Assembly: GCF_004345005.1 (NCBI RefSeq)
Contig: NZ_SMMX01000006.1
Coordinates: 62,001-126,000 of the forward strand
DNA: 64,000 nucleotides
Origin: Extibacter muris
GTDB taxonomy: Bacteria; Bacillota; Clostridia; Lachnospirales; Lachnospiraceae
Direction: 5' to 3'
Position 1 is the first letter of the stretch. Every line of letters starts with the position of its first letter. The notes beneath the pieces were generated by a model. That model had not been told where the DNA came from, searched no databases, and saw nothing but the letters and a program-made list of their open reading frames with translations. Below, in pieces: positions 1-8,836 of this stretch. A program made the position numbers and the translations under genes.

Positions 1-1255
1 GAACAAGACGTTCCACCATACAGACACTGTTTTCCACCGCGAATGTTGCATTGTAGACAGACAGCACTTTCTCCGCCCTGCCTTGTCTGCTGTAATCCAG
101 CAGCTGTCGTGCCAGATCCTCACAGCGCTTTGCCGTAGCCGAAAGTTCTGCCGTCTCATCCGGCATCTCCCTCTGTACCGTCTCATTCTCGATCAGCAGC
201 TCGCTGTATAGCACGACCGGAGTCATGAGATTGTTAAACTCATGTGCTATTGCCCCTGTAAGGACAGCCATGGTCTTTGAATGGTTATATTTCTGCATCA
301 GATTCTCCTGGTTTCTCAGCGCTTCATTCGCCTCATTCAGTTCCTTTTCATGTTGAAGCTCCATCTTAAGCTTCTCCTCTTTTCTACGCTGCTGCACAAG
401 CCGGCTGATGAATAGGCTGATCCACAACAATAGCACCAGCCCAAGCACGGCAAGATAAAGTGCAATCCTGTCAATCGGCTCTACGATGCCGTCATAGCTT
501 TCAACCACGCACAGTCTGAACGGCTCGCCCTCAAATTCTGCTGTATCATATGCTATCAGTCTGCGCGTACGTTCGGGTGTTCCGCCCCGGACTTGATAGG
601 ACCATACCATCTCACAGTCTGTCTCTTTGTATTCAGAGACGGAAAGCTCTTCTTCTTTTCCACCATCCCCTGACATGACTGTTATCCCATTCCTGTCCTT
701 CACTACACAATATCCTCCATTGCCCAGTTTTAGATTAGACAATGCCTGTTCCTCTTCATAGACTTCATCCAGGTTCAGCTCAACCTGCACATACCCCGCA
801 AGGCTTTTCCCGATATAGACAGCTTTGGTCAGATAGAGGGCATAATAGCCTTCATCCAGATGTCTGACCGGTCCTGCAATAACCTCCCCAGGCTGTACGG
901 CCGCTTCATCGCATGCCTCTTTCTCCCACTTCTTCAGGCTCCCTGCATCTGCCTGCGGTATATATCTGCTCTTTTCACCCGTCTTCAGCATATTCTGTTC
1001 TATGGCTTCTACGTTATCCATATCACCTGACAGGGCGGCATAGACGAGATTACTTTTGGCGCGGAAACCGGCCTCAAGGCTTCTGGCACTTACCCTTGCA
1101 ATACTTATCATGTTCTCCTTTTCATTATTGACAATCGTCTCCTTGACCGTACGGTAGCATATGAAAGCTATCACCAGAATCAGCAATGCCCCCACCGCTG
1201 TGATGGAAGTCTGTACCCGTCTGCTTTTCATGCTTGTTTTCATTCTTTTCTTCAT
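1..1255 (-). CDS. Sensor histidine kinase, 3' end outside window
   Basis: Membrane sensor kinase cut by the window edge after 418 codons. Read from ATG 1255: a membrane segment near residues 17-35, an extracytoplasmic region of about 225 residues like a Cache-type ligand domain, a second membrane segment near 264-286, a charged coiled linker, then a HisKA dimerisation helix with the phospho-acceptor His338 in GAIAHEFNNLMTPV. The ATPase domain lies outside. An in-frame TAG sits two codons upstream of the ATG, so no earlier start is possible; GGAG lies 8 nt upstream. It is divergent from the OmpR-type regulator at 1343, its likely partner (inference). The ligand is unknown. Confidence 0.85.
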   Translation of the reverse strand, partial: MKKRMKTSMKSRRVQTSITAVGALLILVIAFICYRTVKETIVNNEKENMISIARVSARSLEAGFRAKSNLVYAALSGDMDNVEAIEQNMLKTGEKSRYIPQADAGSLKKWEKEACDEAAVQPGEVIAGPVRHLDEGYYALYLTKAVYIGKSLAGYVQVELNLDEVYEEEQALSNLKLGNGGYCVVKDRNGITVMSGDGGKEEELSVSEYKETDCEMVWSYQVRGGTPERTRRLIAYDTAEFEGEPFRLCVVESYDGIVEPIDRIALYLAVLGLVLLLWISLFISRLVQQRRKEEKLKMELQHEKELNEANEALRNQENLMQKYNHSKTMAVLTGAIAHEFNNLMTPVVLYSELLIENETVQREMPDETAELSATAKRCEDLARQLLDYSRQGRAEKVLSVYNATFAVENSVCMVERLV

Positions 1256-1272
1256 CTTCTATTCTCCGGCAG

Positions 1273-1301
1273 TTGACTTTAAAAAACAGGGCAGATATAA
1301 T
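1273..1301 (+). promoter_or_regulatory. Sigma-A promoter of the response regulator
   Basis: TTGACT (1273-1278), 17-nt spacer, TATAAT (1296-1301), about 41 nt upstream of the regulator ATG. It lies in the short gap between the divergent kinase and regulator genes, so regulator binding here could act on both. Confidence 0.7.
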
Positions 1302-1342
1302 CTACCTATGGTTATTATAACAGAAGGACAGGTGGCAGCAAC

Positions 1343-2038
1343 ATGCAGGATATATCGGTACTTATCATTGATGACGAACCCGCTGTACTAAGAGCAGTCG
1401 GCGCTGTATTAAAACGGGAGCATATGGATGTCTCTTGCGCTGGAAGCGGTACGCTTGCGCTGGAAATGTTAGAAGCACGCACGTATGATATCATTCTCCT
1501 GGATGTCATGATGCCAGAGCAGGATGGTTTTGCCTTGCTTGAGACACTTCGCCGGCGAAAGATATATACCCCGGTAATCATGCTGAGCGGCAGGGCAGAA
1601 GATGCCGCACAGGTAGAAGGCTTGAAGCTCGGAGCCGACGATTATATAACCAAGCCGTTCAGCAAATCTGTGCTCGTATCCAAGATACAGGCTATCATGC
1701 GCCGCACAAGCCAATATGCCGCAGCTCCTGACAGTATTCAGGCCCCGGTCCAAAAAGGGCCGTTTACCCTGCATATGAATTCACAGACCATATGGAAAGA
1801 CGGCAGGGAGATTGCACTTACCTCCAAAGAATTTGCACTTTTCTGCCTTTTTATGGATCATCCCGGATATACGTTTACCAAACAAGAGCTGTTCCGCAAA
1901 GTATGGAAAAGCGATGCGGCTGACGACAGCACGATTCTCGTATATATCAAGAAACTCCGCGGCAAGATTGAAGACTGCCCTTCTGCTCCGGTACACATAC
2001 GCACCGTGTGGGGGAAGGGATACCAGTTTTTCCTGTAG
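1343..2038 (+). CDS. OmpR/PhoB-family response regulator
   Basis: DNA-binding response regulator of 231 residues, a usual length. The receiver domain (about 1-120) has the acidic pair Asp10/Asp11, the phosphorylation site Asp54 in ILLDVMMPEQDGF and Lys104 in ITKPF. The C-terminal winged helix (about 130-231) carries the typical ending TVWGKGYQF. It is transcribed away from the kinase at 1255 rather than with it, and is followed by a terminator, so it is monocistronic. Targets are unknown. Confidence 0.92.
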   Translation: MQDISVLIIDDEPAVLRAVGAVLKREHMDVSCAGSGTLALEMLEARTYDIILLDVMMPEQDGFALLETLRRRKIYTPVIMLSGRAEDAAQVEGLKLGADDYITKPFSKSVLVSKIQAIMRRTSQYAAAPDSIQAPVQKGPFTLHMNSQTIWKDGREIALTSKEFALFCLFMDHPGYTFTKQELFRKVWKSDAADDSTILVYIKKLRGKIEDCPSAPVHIRTVWGKGYQFFL

Positions 2039-2047
2039 ACAGGCATA

Positions 2048-2080
2048 GCGGACGCCATAACATCATGCGCGTCCGCTTTT
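2048..2080 (+). terminator. Intrinsic terminator after the response regulator
   Basis: GCGGACGC (2048-2055) pairs with GCGTCCGC (2069-2076), followed by TTTT. The T run is on the plus side only, so it serves the regulator and not the minus-strand gene ending at 2090. Confidence 0.7.
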
Positions 2081-2089
2081 GATACTGCT

Positions 2090-2632
2090 TTAGCAGCAGT
2101 CTTCCATTCCCTCCCCGAACAAGTCGACCATCTCTTCATCTATTATCCGGTAGATGGCATAGCCGACCGCCCCGTTCTTCTCCCCGGTTACGATAATCTC
2201 GATCTCCCCTTCTTTATCAATGTTCTTGAATTGAATCTTCTGATTCTCTATCGGCCCTGGAATCGGTGCCGTAAATGTATAATCGACGCCATCCCCGCTG
2301 TCTATGACCGTTACCGTCCTTGTCAGCCCCTCCTCTTTGTAGATAACGACCAGATCCTTATTGCCGTCATCTGTCACGTCTTCCTCACATGCAAGTATCA
2401 CTTCCGCTTTTGGGAATTGATCTTCAAACGCTTTCAATATCTTGTTTCCGCTTTCCACCTGGCTGGCATACTCCACATCCCTCTGCGGCTTCTGCTGCTT
2501 TTCCTGTGCGGCCTGATGCCTGTCCCGCTGGCCTTCCAGTTCGTTATGTATGACAAAAGCCATAATCAATATGACTGCCACGATGATACATCTGCCTGCC
2601 GTACTTCCCGCAATCTTCTTCAACATGTCCAT
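2090..2632 (-). CDS. Membrane-anchored protein with C-terminal Cys-Cys (SaoC-like)
   Basis: 180 residues: an uncleaved membrane helix near 14-27, a charged linker, then a beta-rich outer domain with a calcium-loop-like DVTDDGNKDLVV. The chain ends in GMEDCC, so the last two residues are cysteines, directly before TAA. This layout fits the SaoC family of Cys-Cys-COOH (seleno)proteins described in selenium-using anaerobes; here both positions are TGC and not TGA. The assignment rests on the C-terminus and overall shape from memory and is moderate. A terminal vicinal dithiol suggests metal binding or redox exchange (inference). GAGGG lies 7 nt before the ATG. No other Sao genes are next to it. 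Confidence 0.6.
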   Translation of the reverse strand: MDMLKKIAGSTAGRCIIVAVILIMAFVIHNELEGQRDRHQAAQEKQQKPQRDVEYASQVESGNKILKAFEDQFPKAEVILACEEDVTDDGNKDLVVIYKEEGLTRTVTVIDSGDGVDYTFTAPIPGPIENQKIQFKNIDKEGEIEIIVTGEKNGAVGYAIYRIIDEEMVDLFGEGMEDCC

Positions 2633-2728
2633 ATTATATCCCTCTTCCGTCTTCTTACAATTGATTACAATTTTATATTACAGCATCTCTGCTGTCCTGG
2701 CAATTAGCAGATGAACTGTCAAAAACCA

Positions 2729-2757
2729 TTGAGTGCCGCTCCTTATTATATTATATT
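2729..2757 (+). promoter_or_regulatory. Promoter in front of the ABC-F remnant
   Basis: TTGAGT (2729-2734), 17-nt spacer, TATATT (2752-2757), 45 nt before ATG 2803. The promoter has stayed intact although the gene behind it is broken. Confidence 0.5.
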
Positions 2758-2802
2758 GATACTGCTGTCCACCTATGGCAGCAGCAAAGGAGTTATCGAA
2801 CC

Positions 2803-3449
2803 ATGAGTATTTTAACTGTAGATCATCTATCCCATGGCTTTGGCGACCGTGCCATCTTCCATGATGTCTCCTTCCGTATGCAGAAGGGCGAGCACATCGG
2901 TCTAGTAGGCGCGAACGGGGAAGGTAAATCAACGTTTTTTAATATCGTAACCGGCAGGCTGATACCGGATTCCGGCAGAGTAGAATGGACCAAAGACATC
3001 CACATCGGCTATCTGGACCAGCATACCGTTCTGGAAAAAGGGATGACCATACGTGATGCCTTAAAATATCTGCTTTCTCCCATCTCTTTGATCTGGAGGC
3101 AAGGATGAACGACATCTGCACCGCGCTTGGCTCGGCGGACGAAGACAGCATGAACCTCATGATGGAAGAACTGGGTACGATTCAGGATACGCTGACCCTG
3201 CACGATTTTTATATGATAGATGCCAAGGCAGAAGAAGTGGCACGTGCGCTCGGACTTATGGACATCGGGCTGGATAAGTATGTCACCGACTTAAGCGGAG
3301 GACAGAGGACACGGGTCCTGCTCGGCAAGCTGCTCCTTCAGAAGCCGGATATCCTGCCGCTCGACGAGCCTACCAACCATCTCGATGCAGACGCGAAGGA
3401 CGCTCTAAAGTCTGCTTTAGAGGAATACAGGGGGACCAGAATCGTATAG
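2803..3449 (+). pseudogene. ABC-F type ATPase, frameshifted and truncated
   Basis: Remnant of an ABC-F protein (translation factor or ribosome-protection type), normally about 520 residues with two ATPase domains. The first reading frame (2803-3108) holds the Walker A motif GANGEGKST. Near 3067 the frame shifts: the +1 frame reads on as [15 protein letters not shown] and continues in the ORF from 3105. That part keeps the signature LSGGQ and a Walker B with LDEPTNHLD, but stops after EEYRGTRIV with the linker and second ATPase domain missing. One frameshift plus a large 3' loss means no functional product is expected. Confidence 0.85.
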
Positions 3450-3487
3450 GCCGTCCATTCCTGTCCCTGTAATCCTCTCGCTCCGGT

Positions 3488-4606
3488 CTATCCTTCCGTA
3501 ATCCCTTTGGGCATGGTCCCGATCCGGGCGCCTCTGCCATACTTTCGCGCCGCATAGATGAAGGCCTCCACGTTGGACTTTGGCGTCCCTATCGGGAGCT
3601 GGCATCCCGTATTCAGGATGAATCCGGCAGGGCTGTCCGCACATTTCAGCAGACATTCCCTGCATGACGCGATTACATCGTCAATGGTTCCTTCCTTCAT
3701 CACGTCCACGGGAGGGACGTTGCCTGCAATCCGCATCCGGCTGCCAACAGCATGCTTGGCCGCTTCCAGATCTTCACAGTTGTCGATGCTGAAGGAAAAC
3801 AGTCCCGCATCTGCAAGATCCCCCCATATGGGGCTTGTCTTGCCGCAGATATGAGCCCCGGGCCTGGATCCCATGATCTGCTCCGTGCCGTCGATCAGTT
3901 TCTTGATATATGGCAGTGAATATTCGTCAAACTGCTTCTTGCTGATGACATCCATGCAGGTGACAGGGTCTGAAAAGCTGGTCCCTACGGGGCCAAATTC
4001 CCGGTGGAATGCTTCAAACCATCTCAGGGAACATTCCACCGTCAGATCCAGCAGCTTATGCAGCATTTCCGGATTCTTCCGGGTATCTTTCAGCACCATT
4101 TCCACCGGACGGACCGCAATCGCCGTAGACATGGGGCCTGCCACGCTCGTCGTCATGCTCACGTCCGGGAACCGGTCTTTCAGCCGTTTCGCACTTTCAA
4201 GGATGGGGGACAGCACCGGGTTCTTATACGGGTCTGTCACCTCCAGCCTGTCAAAATCCGCATAATCCTTCAGCACATGTTCTTCTACATAATCAATCCC
4301 GTGTTCCGGCGCCCGTAGCTTGGACCCGAGGGCGCCTCCTATCGTTTTGAGTCCCAGGCCTACGTTGAAGCTGTCAAGGCCGAACTCTTCCTTTCTTCTG
4401 CGGATGACTTCGCTCTTTACTTCAAAGTCTCTGGCAAATTGAGCCGTCGTGAAACCAAATATATCCGCCATCGCCGGATCTGGCGCCTGCAGCGTATAGG
4501 GAGTATAATCTACCTCCTCCCCTGCATTATATGCCTTCATCCGTTCGGCGGCCGTCATCTCCCCCTTCTGGGCGCCCATCAGCCGCTTTAGCTCTTCATA
4601 CTCCAT
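3488..4606 (-). CDS. UroD-fold corrinoid-dependent methyltransferase
   Basis: 372-residue member of the uroporphyrinogen decarboxylase superfamily, in the branch of MtaA/CmuA-like methyltransferases that move methyl groups to or from a corrinoid protein. Zinc-type ligands are visible: HICGK in the C-terminal half and a later Cys in NTGCQLP. Start ATG 4606 has GGAAGGAGTGG 7-8 nt upstream. It is the last gene of the operon led by the cobalamin riboswitch at 11474. A true heme decarboxylase is unlikely because corrinoid proteins and a corrinoid activator are in the same operon. Substrate unknown. Confidence 0.82.
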   Translation of the reverse strand: MEYEELKRLMGAQKGEMTAAERMKAYNAGEEVDYTPYTLQAPDPAMADIFGFTTAQFARDFEVKSEVIRRRKEEFGLDSFNVGLGLKTIGGALGSKLRAPEHGIDYVEEHVLKDYADFDRLEVTDPYKNPVLSPILESAKRLKDRFPDVSMTTSVAGPMSTAIAVRPVEMVLKDTRKNPEMLHKLLDLTVECSLRWFEAFHREFGPVGTSFSDPVTCMDVISKKQFDEYSLPYIKKLIDGTEQIMGSRPGAHICGKTSPIWGDLADAGLFSFSIDNCEDLEAAKHAVGSRMRIAGNVPPVDVMKEGTIDDVIASCRECLLKCADSPAGFILNTGCQLPIGTPKSNVEAFIYAARKYGRGARIGTMPKGITEG

Positions 4607-4656
4607 CTTTCCACTCCTTCCTCCGTCTTGTCACGGATGCCGCAGCATTATCTCTG

Positions 4657-6258
4657 TCACGGATATTCGGGAAATATCATGCTCTCCGTAAATATCCGTT
4701 CATAGTTCTCAGCCTCCGCCAGCTCCAGATATTCCATCTTCCGGGCCAGTTCTTCCACTTCCTGCCTTGCCCTTTCTGACATCAGCGTCATATAGGCTCC
4801 AGTCTTAGAAGCGTTACCCACATATATCAGCTTATCTTCCACTTCTATCGGCAGGATTCCGGTTCCTGTCAATGAATCTGCCGGCAGATGGGCACCGAAC
4901 TGGCCCGCTATCATCACTTTGTCAAGGTCATGCATAGAGATTCCGGCTTTGGCAAGCAGAGCCGTAAATCCGGACAGTATGGCCCCTTTGGCGAGCTGCA
5001 CCTGCCGGACATCCCCCTGCGTGACGAGCAGCCTCGGCTCTTCATGCAGGATAAACTCCCGTTTGGATCCGTTCATCTGAATCATCGGATACCGGTAGTC
5101 CGTTTCCGAAAGCTTATCTTTCTTGATAAATACCCCGGTCTTTTTGACAATCCCGGTGCGCAGAAGCTCCTTCACTACCGCCAGGATTCCGCTGCCACAG
5201 ATTCCCGCCGGCTCTTTGTTATCTATCGTTGAAAGCTTCACTCCCTGTTCCGTGATCACGGCGTCCTCTACCGCACCTTCAGCGGCACGCATCCCGGAAC
5301 TGATATTCATCCCCTCCAATGCCGGGCCCGCGGCACAGGAACAGCACAGCAGTCTTCCGCCGCTTGCAAGCACAATCTCGCCATTCGTCCCGATATCGAT
5401 GAACAGCACATTCCCTTTTTCCTCCTGAAGGCGGCACACGTACGCACCCGCCACGATATCCGCACCGATATATCCGGACACCTGTGGAAGACAGTAGAGC
5501 CTCGTACCCTCTCCGGCCTCTAGCCCGATCTCCTTGGCCGCCAGTTCACGGGCCTCTTTGAATACCGGCTCATAGGGCGCCCTTCCAATCGGCCGGGCAT
5601 CCACGCCAAGAAGCATATGCATCATCGTGCAGTTGGCAGCCACATGGATTGCACAGATTCCCTCCTTGTCCACAGCCGCCTCCCGGCACACCTCTTCTAT
5701 CATGGCGTTGATGGAGCGGACGATTGCATCCTTCAGCTCCTCTGCTCCCTGGTCCGGATTATCATACTCATAAGTAATCCTCGTCAGCACATCCTGTCCG
5801 TAACGCTTCTGGGCATTGAGCATAGATGCATCCGCCAGCTCCTTTCCTGTACGGAGCTCGACCAGGGTCGTTACGACTGTGGTCGTACCGATGTCTATGA
5901 CAATGCCGTATCCGTCCTCAAAAGAATCCATCTCGAACTCCGGCACATATCCATTGGTCAGCACCTTGTGTTTTCGGTCCTTGTTAAGAAGTTCCACTTT
6001 CACATCGCCCTGGACATCCGCCATACAGGCCAGCCGGATTCCGGCCTCCTGCTCCATGGGGCTTAACCGGCTGCTTTCCGTGCCGGTTGGCTCTGACAAT
6101 GTTCCGCTTGATACCTTAATCTTGCATTTTCCGCATACTCCCGTTCCGTTACACGGATTATCTATGAATATGCCGGATTCCAGCAGCACGTTCAGCAGAT
6201 TCTCCCCCGTCCTGCAGGAAATCTTCTCCCCGCTTTCCCTTATCGTCACCGACGCCAT
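4657..6258 (-). CDS. RACo-type corrinoid reductive activator (2Fe-2S / ASKHA)
   Basis: ATP-dependent activator that returns oxidised Co(II) corrinoid protein to Co(I). Counted from an upstream ATG at 6267 the N-terminal 2Fe-2S ferredoxin domain has Cys39, Cys45, Cys48 and Cys81 (CNGTGVCGKC; LACMAD). It is followed by a linker and a large DUF4445 ASKHA ATPase domain with phosphate-loop-like stretches VIDIGTTTVV and FIDIGTNGEI. I place the start at ATG 6258, because AAGGAGG is 9 nt upstream of it while the ATG at 6267 overlaps that site. 533 residues. The upstream gene stops at 6260, so the two genes nearly touch. Confidence 0.9.
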   Translation of the reverse strand: MASVTIRESGEKISCRTGENLLNVLLESGIFIDNPCNGTGVCGKCKIKVSSGTLSEPTGTESSRLSPMEQEAGIRLACMADVQGDVKVELLNKDRKHKVLTNGYVPEFEMDSFEDGYGIVIDIGTTTVVTTLVELRTGKELADASMLNAQKRYGQDVLTRITYEYDNPDQGAEELKDAIVRSINAMIEEVCREAAVDKEGICAIHVAANCTMMHMLLGVDARPIGRAPYEPVFKEARELAAKEIGLEAGEGTRLYCLPQVSGYIGADIVAGAYVCRLQEEKGNVLFIDIGTNGEIVLASGGRLLCCSCAAGPALEGMNISSGMRAAEGAVEDAVITEQGVKLSTIDNKEPAGICGSGILAVVKELLRTGIVKKTGVFIKKDKLSETDYRYPMIQMNGSKREFILHEEPRLLVTQGDVRQVQLAKGAILSGFTALLAKAGISMHDLDKVMIAGQFGAHLPADSLTGTGILPIEVEDKLIYVGNASKTGAYMTLMSERARQEVEELARKMEYLELAEAENYERIFTESMIFPEYP

Positions 6259-6259
6259 C

Positions 6260-7276
6260 TTACGCATCCTCCTTCAGGCACTTAAGTATTGCCTGTACAT
6301 TCGCCAGGGGTGATTTCATTCCGAGCCCGCAGGCAGGGGATATGATATCCGAACCGCTTTTTACGCAGCCTCTGGCCAGTGTCTTTACCTTTTCCGGCTC
6401 CCCGAATTCCAGCGCATATGTGCTGACGTTCCCCATCAGTACCCTGTCTTTCAGGTTCGCCTTCGCTTCTTTCATCGGAACGACCGAATCAAAGCTGAGC
6501 ACGCTGCTTCGTACCTCCTGCACTTCCTTATATACAGGGCTCATCTGTCCGCAGATATGTACGATAGTCCCCATCTTCTCCAACTGGAGCCCGTCAAGCA
6601 GGCGGTTCAGATATGTCACGGCAAATTCTTTAAAATATCCGGGACCTAATATCTCGCCTGTCCCGCTTGGATCTGATATGGCTATTACGTCTGCACCGGC
6701 TTCAATCTGGGCTCTGCCAAACGTGATCAGCTGGCTTGTGATAAATTCCATGTATGCGTGGGCCTGTTCATTCTTCTTCCGCAGTTCCTTATAGAATATC
6801 ACCGGTTCCATCACGGAACTGGCTGTACTTATCGGCCCGGTCAGATTCCCGATGACAGGAACACTGTCTGCATTCTCTTTTAGTATCCTGATTGCGTCCA
6901 GAACGACTTTTGCCCGGCCTCTGCCCGTATCCATACGAGGAAGTTTCTTGAACTCTTCCACGGATTCTATGGCATATCCGCTCACATGTGGCTCATACAC
7001 CAGGGAACCCATCTCCACCCTGGCCCCCAGCTCTTCTGCCTCAATGGTCATGCAGAAGGGGACTCCATAATTTTCAAAGCATCCTGATTCGTATACGGCC
7101 CGGGCCAGCCCTGCCATCTTCTCTGCATCGGTATGGGCTTCCGGCATATAGATGCCCGCTGCATCCATCAGTTCCGCCGTGACCATGTTCATCATGCCCC
7201 CCGGACATATGCACGGTGGCCTGTCCACCGACTTCCCTTTCATAACATTATGCAGCCTTTCCTTTGGTGTCAGCAT
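6260..7276 (-). CDS. MtaA/CmuA-like UroD-fold methyltransferase
   Basis: 338 residues. UroD superfamily with a complete zinc motif: HICGQMSP and a later Cys in SPACGLGM, as in MtaA-type methyl-corrinoid methyltransferases. N-terminus MLTPKERLHNVMKGKSVDRPP is typical of the family. It lies directly downstream of a corrinoid protein (7294-7944), its probable methyl-carrying partner, and overlaps the activator gene's leader. It could be either the substrate-demethylating or the cofactor-methylating partner; the sequence alone does not decide. Confidence 0.87.
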   Translation of the reverse strand: MLTPKERLHNVMKGKSVDRPPCICPGGMMNMVTAELMDAAGIYMPEAHTDAEKMAGLARAVYESGCFENYGVPFCMTIEAEELGARVEMGSLVYEPHVSGYAIESVEEFKKLPRMDTGRGRAKVVLDAIRILKENADSVPVIGNLTGPISTASSVMEPVIFYKELRKKNEQAHAYMEFITSQLITFGRAQIEAGADVIAISDPSGTGEILGPGYFKEFAVTYLNRLLDGLQLEKMGTIVHICGQMSPVYKEVQEVRSSVLSFDSVVPMKEAKANLKDRVLMGNVSTYALEFGEPEKVKTLARGCVKSGSDIISPACGLGMKSPLANVQAILKCLKEDA

Positions 7277-7293
7277 GTACCTCTCCTTCTCTC

Positions 7294-7944
7294 CTAAGCA
7301 ATATTCAGGAGGCGTTTTGCAAGCTTCACTGCCTCCACCGCATTCTGCGAATATCCGTCCGCCCCAATCTTGTCCGCATATTTCTGCGAGATAGGACCGC
7401 CGCCTATCATCACCTTCACCTTCTTGCGCATCACCTCTTCTTCCAGCATCCGGATAACCTCCTCCATGCCGCCCATGGTTGTCGTCATCAGGGTGGACAT
7501 ACAGATAAAGTCGGCCCCTTCCTCTTTGGCCGTCTCGATAAACTGCGTAAGAGGCACATCCCTTCCAAGATCGACCATATCGAAGCCGGCTGTCTCCAGC
7601 ATGATTTTTACGAGATTCTTGCCAATATCATGGGTATCGCCTTCCACGACTCCGATGACGCCCTTTTTCTTTCCTTCCCCGCTTTCCTCCGGAAGAAACG
7701 GGCGCAGGATATCCAGCCCGATGTACATGGCATCCGAACAGAGAAGCACGTCCGTGACAAAATATTCCTCTTCTTCGTACAGCAGGCTGGCACGGTTCAT
7801 TCCATCCACCAGCCCTTCCATGATACCGTCAAATGCAGGATATCCGGCCTCCAGATATTCTCTGGCCGCCTCCTCCACATCATCTTCTTCCATATCAACT
7901 ACGCCGTCCGACAACCTTTTCAACAATTCTTCCTTTTCACTCAT
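7294..7944 (-). CDS. Corrinoid (methyl-carrier) protein 1
   Basis: 216 residues, the usual size of MtaC/MtbC-type proteins. The N-terminal four-helix cap (about 1-90) is followed by a Rossmann B12-binding domain with the signature GDTHDIGKNL, whose His is the lower cobalt ligand, and a later GGGPIS loop. It shuttles a methyl group between two methyltransferases. It lies between two UroD-fold methyltransferases, 17 nt from the next start. It is related to the second corrinoid protein at 9594 but clearly diverged, which suggests two substrate systems in one operon. Confidence 0.93.
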   Translation of the reverse strand: MSEKEELLKRLSDGVVDMEEDDVEEAAREYLEAGYPAFDGIMEGLVDGMNRASLLYEEEEYFVTDVLLCSDAMYIGLDILRPFLPEESGEGKKKGVIGVVEGDTHDIGKNLVKIMLETAGFDMVDLGRDVPLTQFIETAKEEGADFICMSTLMTTTMGGMEEVIRMLEEEVMRKKVKVMIGGGPISQKYADKIGADGYSQNAVEAVKLAKRLLNIA

Positions 7945-7956
7945 CTGTCCTCTCCT

Positions 7957-8826
7957 TTACATTAGCTTCACCGTCTTTATGACTGCATTCTCCAGCTTAT
8001 AGTGTATGTTTTTGATACACATCTGCCCTACAAATCCGGTTTTTCCGACCATCTCGATACAGGCCTCGCCATAATCTGACGGTCCGGACAATCGTGCATC
8101 CAAGAGCTCTGCCTTCTTTGTCCCGAGAAGAGCAAATGTAGTCTTTGGACATAGAAGTACGAGCGTCTCGCCTTCCATCCTCTCCTCGACTCTTTTCAGA
8201 AATCCATAGGTAAAGTCTTCCACTACCTGCTCTGCCATCTTAGGGCCAAGGATACTAAGCCCTCCGGAAGAATCTGCATAGCTGATCATATCCACTCCAT
8301 ATTTCCTGGCTTCTTCCATAAAACGCAGAATCTCATCTCCCAGCTTCCAGAATACGTCTTTCATCAGATCTGGCTTTTTGCGCATAGCCTTGAATACATA
8401 TTTCGCATCGATCAGTACATTCAGAATCGTAAATGGCCCGGATACCTGGAGTACAACATGTTCGCCTTCCCTTCTAAGCGCCTGGCAGGCAAGGAGCACT
8501 TCATGAATCCTTCCTTTCCGGAAGTCCATCTCCGGCAGGTCCAGCAGCTCTTCCGGAGCCGTACAGACATATTCTTTGGCCCTGGGGCCCGTCTTTTCAT
8601 TCCCATAATTGATGACGCCGCCCATCGCTTCGGCCTCAACCGTATGGCAGAAGGGCAGCTCGCAGAAGGATGCCCCGTCGTGCATCTTCAGCGCCTTGGA
8701 CAGGGCCGCCATCGTCTCCCAGTGCATATATGCGTCGGGAAACTTTAAGTTAAGCTTACGCGTCACCTCTTCATTGATGCCAGCGGAATTGTCGTATGTA
8801 CAGTGAAAATCTTTTATCTCTCCCAT
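7957..8826 (-). CDS. UroD-fold methyltransferase, atypical zinc site
   Basis: 289 residues from ATG 8826, chosen because AAGGAGG lies 5 nt upstream; an ATG at 8844 overlaps the preceding gene. The protein aligns with UroD-type methyltransferases (MAALSKAL, FTILNVL, SYADSSGGLSILGP), but where its operon neighbours have HxCG it reads VLLCPKTTF, so the histidine ligand is missing, and the C-terminal Cys lies in GQMCIKN. It is also shorter than the family's 330-370 residues. It may be a specialised first methyltransferase or a non-catalytic partner. Confidence 0.75.
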   Translation of the reverse strand: MGEIKDFHCTYDNSAGINEEVTRKLNLKFPDAYMHWETMAALSKALKMHDGASFCELPFCHTVEAEAMGGVINYGNEKTGPRAKEYVCTAPEELLDLPEMDFRKGRIHEVLLACQALRREGEHVVLQVSGPFTILNVLIDAKYVFKAMRKKPDLMKDVFWKLGDEILRFMEEARKYGVDMISYADSSGGLSILGPKMAEQVVEDFTYGFLKRVEERMEGETLVLLCPKTTFALLGTKKAELLDARLSGPSDYGEACIEMVGKTGFVGQMCIKNIHYKLENAVIKTVKLM

Positions 8827-8836
8827 CACTTCCTCC

